Of a stretch of DNA of 64,000 bases, positions 56,399 through 64,000 are shown piece by piece. The DNA comes from a virus: the IMG/VR virus record IMGVR_UViG_3300030109_006161, positions 45,250-109,249 of that record. One strand, written 5' to 3'. The translations under genes and the position numbers were made by a program. Position 1 is the first letter of the stretch, and each line of letters opens with the position of its first letter. The notes below the pieces were generated by a model. It ran no database searches, had not been told where the DNA came from, and saw only the letters and a program-made list of their open reading frames with translations.

Positions 56399-56997
56399 TC
56401 GAAATCAATATCCACGTCTACTTTCACTGTCATCCTGGGAACCCTGATATGATTTACTAGACCATGGCGTTTAGCCTCGGAGGCGTCCATAAACCAATCA
56501 GCGTGCTTCTTGTTAAACACTTTCTTTTTAAAGTAATCATCTTTTTTGCCGCAATTGCGAGCCATCATCGTAAAGATCTTTTCATCAAGGCGATCTGCCT
56601 CGGCAACATCAGCTTTAAGCTCTTCGATCTTCCCACGTCCGCCGCTGCTTACATCATGAATCATAATGGTAGCGTCTTCGTCAGCAAAGCGCATACCTTG
56701 TTCGCCAAAAGAAAGAAGAACAGCGCCGCATGACATAGCCTTACCCTCTACGATCGTAGCGACTGGGATCTCCGATGATTTGATAGCTGAAATCATAGAC
56801 ATCAGCGAATATACTTGTCCGCCATAAGAGTCAATGACTACCGGTACAACTTTCTGTCCTGTGCTCTGAGCGGCTGCCATCTTGGAATTAAAATCTTGGG
56901 CTGCCTTTTCGTCAAACTTGTTTACACGAATAATAACAGGCTGGTGTTTTAACTCAAAATCTTTTAGCAGCGGTGAAAACTCTGTCTTCCATAGCAT
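56395..56997 (-). CDS. clpP: ClpP-type serine protease
   Basis: This 200-residue protein has the ClpP/crotonase-like fold with catalytic Ser89 in GKAMSCGAV and His114 in IMIHD, plus HGLVN near the end. No signal peptide. In phages, ClpP-like proteins serve as head maturation proteases or act with host AAA unfoldases; no Clp ATPase is seen here. Confidence 0.85.
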   Translation of the reverse strand: MLWKTEFSPLLKDFELKHQPVIIRVNKFDEKAAQDFNSKMAAAQSTGQKVVPVVIDSYGGQVYSLMSMISAIKSSEIPVATIVEGKAMSCGAVLLSFGEQGMRFADEDATIMIHDVSSGGRGKIEELKADVAEADRLDEKIFTMMARNCGKKDDYFKKKVFNKKHADWFMDASEAKRHGLVNHIRVPRMTVKVDVDIDFE

Positions 56998-57003
56998 ATT
57001 ATC

Positions 57004-57261
57004 TTACCCTCTCAGTAATTGCTTGCCCTTTTTTAAATACTCTTGGAGGTCCGTAAAGCCTCCAATAAACTTTTCTCGCCCCTCAGTGATCTCAACCACT
57101 ACTGGGACTGTTTGCCAATTGTATGTATTTTTTATTTCTGTTAGTAGTTCTGGTTGGTTGTCTAATCCATAACACTCAAAGTCATGCTGATTCTCAGACA
57201 ATAACTTAATAGCTGCATGGCAAAAAGGACAACTCGTCTTCGTATACAATCTAAACTTCAC
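57004..57261 (-). CDS. Glutaredoxin
   Basis: This 85-residue protein has the CPFC active site at 11-14 and the TVPVVVE and GGFTDL motifs. It reduces disulfides with glutathione, often to support ribonucleotide reductase. GTG start with GGAGG upstream. Confidence 0.88.
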   Translation of the reverse strand: MKFRLYTKTSCPFCHAAIKLLSENQHDFECYGLDNQPELLTEIKNTYNWQTVPVVVEITEGREKFIGGFTDLQEYLKKGKQLLRG

Positions 57262-58126
57262 TTATAACCTCCATTTGTACGGGATGTACTCGTTCATAAA
57301 TAGTTCCGCCAAAGTTAACTCGGTACAATTCTTTGCCGGCATATGATGAAGTATTACGGGATCTACCAAGTATAATACCATATGGATGGGTAGCAGCGGC
57401 ATGGGTCTCACACCACTGAAAGAAACTAGCGATAAGTTCAGTGTTATTACCTTTATAAAGAAACTTGTCTCGATGTGATAATATATCTGTTAGCTCGTAT
57501 CGCTTGTCATGACAGTTGTTCTCCGAACAGTAAGATAACACCAGACTCTCCATCACAGTTGATAACTTATCCCTATTAGGCATAAAGTAACCCATCCTAG
57601 CAGAGACTAAAGATCCCGTCTTGTAAGGAGACTTTTCAAGAATGTGATTCTCAAACTCCTCAAAGGACGACCACTCTTTCTTGTCACTTTTCATCATTAA
57701 TTTCAAAGCTTTGTCATAACAAAAGACCGAGGAAAAAGCTGTGAATATTTTGTCGTAATTTCTCATAAAAGCATTGTTATTAACATAGACGCTGCTCGGC
57801 AAACAAAGGACATTATTTTCGCCAACCATAAACCTTTTTTTACCTTTAGATATTGTAAAAGACACAATCCTTGTGCCATCACTGGAGTTGCCTTCGTAGC
57901 GCAAACCTTTACACCATATAAAACGACCACCACGAACTAAGGTTTTATTTACCTTTTCTTTACCGACTCCGCTAAGAAAAACAAGACGTAAAGATTTTCT
58001 ATCTACTGATTTGGCGTAGTTATAACGCCGGGTCGCAAAATTCTCATAATAAGGATTGGTTACCTTCCCAAGAGAGGTTCTACGAGCACAGAAATTATCA
58101 GCTAAGTCATACCAATTTGAAGACAT
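57251..58126 (-). CDS. Unknown protein (291 aa)
   Basis: Soluble protein with several basic patches and no recognised motif; the C-terminal YRVNFGGTIYERVHPVQMEVISEV resembles the closing strands of the SH3/KOW-like family weakly. Start overlaps glutaredoxin by 11 bases. Confidence 0.5.
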   Translation of the reverse strand: MSSNWYDLADNFCARRTSLGKVTNPYYENFATRRYNYAKSVDRKSLRLVFLSGVGKEKVNKTLVRGGRFIWCKGLRYEGNSSDGTRIVSFTISKGKKRFMVGENNVLCLPSSVYVNNNAFMRNYDKIFTAFSSVFCYDKALKLMMKSDKKEWSSFEEFENHILEKSPYKTGSLVSARMGYFMPNRDKLSTVMESLVLSYCSENNCHDKRYELTDILSHRDKFLYKGNNTELIASFFQWCETHAAATHPYGIILGRSRNTSSYAGKELYRVNFGGTIYERVHPVQMEVISEV

Positions 58127-58129
58127 ATA

Positions 58130-58426
58130 TTATTTCAACATCTGTTCTAACTTATGAAAAGACATGGCGATGACAAGCTCTGATGAACGGAAACTATTAC
58201 CATCCACTACAACACGGCAAAACTCAGAGTTCTTCGGAAAGTTAGTGAGCATTGAAATATCACTAGAAGAAGTGAACTCATGATCGTAAACTGCTACAAC
58301 ATATTCTGGGTTTAACAAACACTCTCTGGTCCAATATTCCTTACGGGTATTTATTTTCTTTGATCCGTCAGGTTCCTCTTCGTATTCTTTCACAGTCCTA
58401 AGATATACTTCATTAAGTTTAAGCAC
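58130..58426 (-). CDS. Unknown protein (98 aa)
   Basis: GTG start at 58426, ten bases after GGAGG; a longer ATG frame would reach into the upstream gene. Soluble, charged, no recognised family. Confidence 0.5.
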   Translation of the reverse strand: MLKLNEVYLRTVKEYEEEPDGSKKINTRKEYWTRECLLNPEYVVAVYDHEFTSSSDISMLTNFPKNSEFCRVVVDGNSFRSSELVIAMSFHKLEQMLK

Positions 58427-58643
58427 GGGATACAACCTCCATAGTATCAATTGTTCTCACAAGCCATTCGTTTCCTTTAACGTGGACCTTGTGATAAATA
58501 TCTTCTTTGTTTACTTGTGGCTCGACCATAACTGCTAACGCTGGCTCTTCAAGTTTAATCCATTTCTTGACAGTATAATTATCAATCAACATAATGTCAG
58601 AGGGTAAATAAACTAGGTCACCCTTCTTCAGGTTCGCTTTCAT
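58419..58643 (-). CDS. SH3/KOW-like small protein (74 aa)
   Basis: LKKGDLVYLPS ... LEEPALAVMVEP ... YHKVHVKGNEWLVRTIDTMEVVSR, matching the expanded family opening and closing strands. ATG 58643 overlaps the upstream gene. Confidence 0.55.
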   Translation of the reverse strand: MKANLKKGDLVYLPSDIMLIDNYTVKKWIKLEEPALAVMVEPQVNKEDIYHKVHVKGNEWLVRTIDTMEVVSRA

Positions 58644-59058
58644 CGGGGTCGATGTCCTCTCTATCTGAGATTTTTTCAATGAATTTATCAAAGTCGCCCA
58701 TGCTCTTTACTGCACTCTGGACATCTCTCATGTTGCGTACCAACTCCCCCAGTTGAGGATGATTTTCAGTGTCTTCATTAGGCTCGACAGGCAGTGGCAA
58801 CGAGGCGTCCTGAGGCTGGAGAGTCTCAAAACGAGCCCGCTCAAAACCAACTAACATTTGCTGATACTGCTTGAGTTGTGCCGTTGCTTGCTGCACGAGA
58901 TCAAGAGCCTCAGCAACTTCCTCTAGCAGAGTCGCCCTGTCCGCATTAGATAAAATGTTTGCTGCCACTCGCAAAGTGTGTGACTCCTGGATCACCAAAG
59001 AACCCATTGTCTCTTCTACTTTGTCAAGGTCGATATCAAAACTAATTGTTGCTCGCAT
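58618..59058 (-). CDS. Helical protein (146 aa), unknown
   Basis: AAAGGAGGG upstream of the ATG and a TATAAT promoter before it. Long helical, Gln/Glu-rich product (coiled-coil-like LVQQATAQLKQYQQML) with an acidic C-terminus. Function unknown. Confidence 0.5.
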   Translation of the reverse strand: MRATISFDIDLDKVEETMGSLVIQESHTLRVAANILSNADRATLLEEVAEALDLVQQATAQLKQYQQMLVGFERARFETLQPQDASLPLPVEPNEDTENHPQLGELVRNMRDVQSAVKSMGDFDKFIEKISDREDIDPDESEPEEG

Positions 59059-59080
59059 ATACGAACCCTCCTTTAATAGG

Positions 59081-59109
59081 ATTATACCCTATTGTTATTT
59101 GTTCTTTAA
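59081..59109 (-). promoter_or_regulatory. Possible sigma70 promoter for the 59058 gene
   Basis: TTAAAG (59104-59109), 17-base spacer, TATAAT (59081-59086), followed by AAAGGAGGG before the start. Confidence 0.45.
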
Positions 59110-59110
59110 G

Positions 59111-59746
59111 TTATTTCTTTTTCTTTGCCGCCGCTTTCAAGCAGCGGTCTTGAAGCTTGACTTGCTCGCCATTTACAAGAATGGTTGACGAAGCGTAGAG
59201 ACCCTTGGCGTGGTTAGCCACAACTAGACCCATCTGGTCGTGAAGCTTGGGATTACTGACCAGGTTGAAGTTGGCTCGCACCTTACACAGAGAGCCCACA
59301 GGGAAGGCTGGCGGCTCGGTCGCAGCCTTAATAGCTTTCTGAGCGTACTTGTTTTTAGTAAGGGCATTGAACTGCTTTTCAGTGGGAACAAAGTCCTCAT
59401 CCGTACCAATCTTAAGAGACAAGTCACGGAAGTAAGTCGTCGTAACGTAGTAGTTAGCACAAATAAGAGCGGTGGGGCGGTGCTCTTTCTTGTAGGATTG
59501 AGCCCAGCGTTCTCGTTTGAGTTGTGACTCTGGAGAATAGCGTCGTTCCATACTGTCAATACACTCAATCTGCTTGGGAGACAGCTTACCGCCATCCTCA
59601 AACTGTGCCTTGAGAGATTCCGCAAAGCTGCGATCTTTATCAGAAAGCTTCTTAGCCATCAGTGCTTCAAAACGAACAGTGCCGTTAGGAACCTCAAGAC
59701 GTTCTGTGCGCTGTCGTTTAGGATACATTTGGTGCCAGTAGCTCAT
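59111..59746 (-). CDS. Protein with C-terminal SH3/KOW-like domain (211 aa)
   Basis: N-terminal 140 residues basic and helical, no family; C-terminal FPVGSLCKVRAN ... DQMGLVVANH ... ILVNGEQVKLQDRCLK matches the SH3/KOW-like family and is followed by a lysine-rich tail. Repeated-class promoter upstream. Its size recalls phage proteins that bind host RNA polymerase or ribosomes, but nothing proves this. Confidence 0.55.
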   Translation of the reverse strand: MSYWHQMYPKRQRTERLEVPNGTVRFEALMAKKLSDKDRSFAESLKAQFEDGGKLSPKQIECIDSMERRYSPESQLKRERWAQSYKKEHRPTALICANYYVTTTYFRDLSLKIGTDEDFVPTEKQFNALTKNKYAQKAIKAATEPPAFPVGSLCKVRANFNLVSNPKLHDQMGLVVANHAKGLYASSTILVNGEQVKLQDRCLKAAAKKKK

Positions 59747-59767
59747 ATCTAATCTCCCTGCATATGT

Positions 59768-59795
59768 ATATTACCATAGGTCAGCAGGTCGTCAA
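59768..59795 (-). promoter_or_regulatory. Repeated-class promoter for the 59746 gene
   Basis: TTGACG (59790-59795), 16-base spacer ending ATGG, TAATAT (59768-59773), then CATATGCAGGGAGAT, a slightly changed leader. Confidence 0.75.
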
Positions 59796-59803
59796 GCTTT
59801 TAT

Positions 59804-60163
59804 TTAAACTTTATATTCCCAAATCCATCGCCAGCGTTTACGGCGTTGGGTATAAAACTCTGTGGCTGCCTTATGATAAGCTTCTTGTTCTGCTCGGATG
59901 CTATGATAGGCTATCTTTCCGTGTCTGTATTTTATATATCCCTTTAGGTAATCCCAATAATAAAGGATTATGAATCCAATCAATAAAGTCTCTAGCATCT
60001 GTTGAAAGTGGATGGTCTCGTGACGCTTAGTCTCTTCGCTCATTATCCCTCTACTGAAAACCAAGAAGAAAAGGGTAATGGCTCCAATGTTTATTGGAGC
60101 TAAATAAGAAAGCCACACAGGTATACGACTGTTCTCTATAAAAATAGGCTTCCAATCTCTCAT
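59804..60163 (-). CDS. Membrane HExxH metalloprotease-like protein
   Basis: This 119-residue protein has two hydrophobic segments and HETIH (residues about 48-52) followed by AEQEAY as possible third ligand, typical of small membrane metalloproteases found in phages. Target unknown. Confidence 0.6.
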   Translation of the reverse strand: MRDWKPIFIENSRIPVWLSYLAPINIGAITLFFLVFSRGIMSEETKRHETIHFQQMLETLLIGFIILYYWDYLKGYIKYRHGKIAYHSIRAEQEAYHKAATEFYTQRRKRWRWIWEYKV

Positions 60164-60164
60164 C

Positions 60165-60299
60165 TTATTCTCCCCAGTCTTCCCACATCCAGCGGGTCTC
60201 GATGTGTCTATTTAGTTTTCTCTCAGTCTCTTTGAGCTTGATGCGATAGTAAACTGTGGGTATAGAAAAAACAATTGCAGTTATTACACAGGCAATCAT
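60165..60299 (-). CDS. Small membrane protein (44 aa)
   Basis: Starts at ATG 60299 in an ATGA overlap with the upstream stop. Membrane helix MIACVITAIVFSIPTVYY then a basic tail. A longer frame to 60362 is less likely. Could be a holin-like protein. Confidence 0.5.
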   Translation of the reverse strand: MIACVITAIVFSIPTVYYRIKLKETERKLNRHIETRWMWEDWGE

Positions 60300-60754
60300 T
60301 TCATTATCAAGTCCATAAAGTGTTTCAACCACATACCACCAGCAGCCGTAGCGATGAGCCACATCACTCGCTGTATGTTGACTTTCCAGTCCTTGAGTTG
60401 GGCAAATTCAATCTGCATCTTTTCAAACTGTTCTAGGTCTTTGTCGGCTTTCTTTTTCCACACTTGCAATTCTTTTGCAAAATCTAACGCTGGTTTTGAT
60501 TCTTTGACAAACTCAAAACGACGCTGAGACTCTGACTCTAGCTCCTTGACACGACTGAATAGTCCCGAATCAGGCTCATAAAGATTTTGTTTTACTCCCC
60601 GAACTCCATCAAGGATATCATTTTGAGTTTCTTTGATATGCTCTACTTCCAACATTAACTTGTCAAACCCACCGTTCATTGACTGAGCGTTAGATATTTT
60701 ATTTTCAACTTTTTCGACTTTTTCTAAAACAATTTTTAAAATTTCATCGCTCAT
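60296..60754 (-). CDS. Coiled-coil protein with C-terminal membrane helix (152 aa)
   Basis: ATG 60754 has GGAGC upstream. Long coiled coil (EKVEKVENKISNAQ ... ELESESQRRFEF ... WKKKADKDLEQFEKMQ) and a C-terminal hydrophobic segment (VMWLIATAAGGMWL). Layout recalls phage spanin or membrane-anchored tethers; no homology assigned. Confidence 0.55.
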   Translation of the reverse strand: MSDEILKIVLEKVEKVENKISNAQSMNGGFDKLMLEVEHIKETQNDILDGVRGVKQNLYEPDSGLFSRVKELESESQRRFEFVKESKPALDFAKELQVWKKKADKDLEQFEKMQIEFAQLKDWKVNIQRVMWLIATAAGGMWLKHFMDLIMK

Positions 60755-60770
60755 TAATATTGCTCCAAAC

Positions 60771-60806
60771 AAAAAAAGACCAGGCAATAGATACTCTGGT
60801 CTTTTT
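60771..60806 (-). terminator. Rho-independent terminator after groEL
   Basis: On the minus strand AAAAAGACCAG/CTGGTCTTTTT forms an 11-bp stem with a 12-base loop and ends in a T tract. It also lies near the start of the downstream coiled-coil gene, so that gene needs its own promoter or read-through. Confidence 0.75.
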
Positions 60807-60849
60807 AGGATGTAACCGGCTATTCTAATTAGTCGCTAGACTTGTGTTT

Positions 60850-62586
<1,737 letters not shown>

Positions 62587-62597
<11 letters not shown>

Positions 62598-63030
62598 TGT
62601 CCTCAACTCCAAGAACTTCAACTTCAAACGTTAAATCTTGTCCTGCAAGTGGATGATTGAGATCGGCAGTGATGGTTGTCTCTTGCATCTCCACAAGACG
62701 AGCGATGACTTGGCGACCATCTGGACCTTGAAGTGGGATTGGCATTCCAGCCTCAAAGGGGAAATCATCTGGGAACATACTTTTCTCTAAAGTTGTCATT
62801 GCTTCTGGGATTGGATCTCCATAAGCGTCTGCCGACTCAATAGTAAAAGTCTTACTATCACCAGCACCCATGCCGGTCAAAGCACTTTCAAAACCTACAA
62901 TGAGATTTCCCTGGCCGGTTGTAACGGTCATTGGTTCGTTGCGCTCAAAGGAACTGTCAAAGGTAGTTCCATCATTTAGTGTCCCCTTGTAATGCAAGGT
63001 CACCGTGCTTCCGTTTTGTACTGTTGTCAT
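62587..63030 (-). CDS. FKBP/SlyD-like peptidyl-prolyl isomerase
   Basis: This 147-residue protein has VTLHYKGTLNDGTTFDSS, a GQGNLIVGFESALTGMGAGD segment and an inserted IF-domain-like region (PEAMTTLEKSMFPDDFPFEAG), followed by NHPLAGQDLTFEVEVLGV, the SlyD-type plan. It assists protein folding and lies next to groEL. Confidence 0.88.
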
Positions 63031-63821
63031 CTTTTTGTCTCCTTAGTGTTTAAGATGAGTATTTCTTTGGACTTTTTGTCCTTAGACATTCCGTAACTCC
63101 ATTCAGGATATACGATTTCATAATCTTTGTATAGTTCTAAAATAAATGGACTCGGGTTATAGGATAAAATCCAGTTATTCTTTTTCTTCATTACCTCCGC
63201 CAGACCCAGATGGTCGAAGCCTTTATGGGCTGAGCCATTCTTGCCATAGAGAACTGGGTTGTCAATAGCGTAGGGCGGATCAGCATAGATGAAGGCATTG
63301 TCGTGATGACGAGCAAGGCTTTCTTTAAAATCTGCTAGCTCAACACTTAGAGCAGGACATAGGAAATTTCTAAGCCGTTCAATACTGCTTTCGGTAAACC
63401 GCTTGTCCGCTGCTTGTTGCGAGTATCCACCACTCAGAGTTGCCCCGCTAAATGATGAGCGGTTTAAAGCATAATACATACAGGCTCGCATCTCTCGCCA
63501 AAGGTAATGAGTGTTGTCCATGTGAGTCCAAGACTGCTTGGTCTGGTATTCTCTGAATTTTTGCTTATCACAAGGATGGAAAAGAGATTCCAACATATTA
63601 GCTGTGCCGTGCGGGTCGCTTAGTGTTTGTTTCCAAAAGTTGACTAGGGGCTCAAAGATTTCATAACCAAAAACTCTCACACCCTGCGAGGCGTAGTGGA
63701 TCTCAATGGACCCACCACCAAAAAAGGGACTGACAATTTCTGTCAGGTCTTTTGGGAAATAAGGTGTGATATGTTTGAGGGCTCTAGTTTTACCACCGGG
63801 GTATCTTAAGAGTGATTTCAA
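63027..63821 (-). CDS. Dam-type (D12 class) DNA adenine methyltransferase
   Basis: This 264-residue protein has YPGGK at the start, SPFFGGGS, and DPPY in FIYADPPYAID, the D12-class N6-adenine methyltransferase signature. TTG start at 63821 overlaps the previous stop, with GAGG upstream. It may protect phage DNA or methylate GATC-like sites. Confidence 0.88.
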   Translation of the reverse strand: MKSLLRYPGGKTRALKHITPYFPKDLTEIVSPFFGGGSIEIHYASQGVRVFGYEIFEPLVNFWKQTLSDPHGTANMLESLFHPCDKQKFREYQTKQSWTHMDNTHYLWREMRACMYYALNRSSFSGATLSGGYSQQAADKRFTESSIERLRNFLCPALSVELADFKESLARHHDNAFIYADPPYAIDNPVLYGKNGSAHKGFDHLGLAEVMKKKNNWILSYNPSPFILELYKDYEIVYPEWSYGMSKDKKSKEILILNTKETKR

Positions 63822-64000
63822 GTTTCCTCACTTTCTTCGGGCTCTACTTCCAGTCCTTCAGGTTCGGCTGGATCGTCTTGTGATTGATTTAATCTTTTTG
63901 CTCTTTCTTCCATCATTGCCAGAATGGACTCGGGATCATCTAGCGTATACGGAGACTGCGCCAATCCAGCGCCGTCCAAACGAGCAGAGGTTCTGAACGG
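63818..64000 (-). CDS. Partial acidic protein, C-terminus
   Basis: The last 60 residues of a minus-strand gene that continues beyond the right edge. Acidic, helical tail (DPESILAMMEERAKRLNQSQDDPAEPEGLEVEPEESEET). Stop overlaps the Dam start. No family can be assigned. Confidence 0.6.
   Translation of the reverse strand, partial: PFRTSARLDGAGLAQSPYTLDDPESILAMMEERAKRLNQSQDDPAEPEGLEVEPEESEET

Overview
The window looks like part of a large, AT-rich tailed-phage (Caudoviricetes, probably jumbo) genome. Almost every gene is on the minus strand. Genes are packed with TGATG/ATGA stop-start overlaps and GGAG-type ribosome binding sites. Dozens are tiny genes of unknown function. There is a long repetitive fibre-like gene, a tRNA cluster, a tmRNA, PhoH, GroEL, ClpP, DNA methyltransferases and a lytic transglycosylase, and no ribosomal or central-metabolism operons. 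No terminase, portal, capsid or DNA polymerase lies inside the window, so 'phage' is an inference from gene content and layout. MopE-type CDG-DNDCD repeats on a lipoprotein hint at a Myxococcota-like host, but this is weak evidence.

Layout (transcription mostly runs from high to low coordinates). 0-12 kb: a glycan cassette of two NAD-dependent epimerases, a formyltransferase, two short DegT aminotransferases, a Gfo/Idh dehydrogenase and six glycosyltransferases, one resembling the mainly fungal GT15 mannosyltransferases. 12-15.3 kb: a Cas4-like nuclease, a zinc peptidase, PIN-PhoH, and a tmRNA with its own promoter and terminator. 15.3-28 kb: candidate virion genes, including a 1081-residue ligase-like/NMNAT-like protein, small fibre-associated proteins and a 922-residue repetitive fibre. 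Inside this block are a plus-strand cassette of three secreted proteins, a divergent trypsin-like protease, and a gene with a textbook dnaX-like -1 frameshift signal. 28-30.1 kb: tRNA-Ser, -Thr, -Arg, -Ile2(CAU) and -Val plus TilS, the enzyme that would make the CAU tRNA decode AUA. 30-41.7 kb: a yeaH-spoVR-prkA module followed by a cysteine-synthase-like gene and a eukaryote-type phosphomannomutase, then candidate internal virion proteins, a PilX-like pilin and an Smr protein.

41.7-60 kb: an accessory region of small genes, many read from a repeated promoter of form TTGAC-16 nt-TAATAT with a conserved TGTAAGGGAG leader. It holds an expanded family of tiny SH3/KOW-like proteins, a MoxR ATPase/VWA-peptidase pair, two CCHC zinc knuckles, short membrane proteins (MscS-like, SemiSWEET-like), lipoproteins, an HNH nuclease, a YiiX-like amidase apparently cut off from its start codon by one missing G, a lytic transglycosylase, ClpP and glutaredoxin. 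60-64 kb: GroEL, an FKBP/SlyD-like isomerase and a Dam-type methylase. Both window ends cut genes.

Working picture: the phage carries its own glycan chemistry, host-stress signalling (PrkA module), protein quality control (GroEL, FKBP, J-domain, ClpP, tmRNA) and tRNA maturation, plus envelope-directed proteins that may change the host surface. Functions are assigned by motif reading only; no database search was possible.
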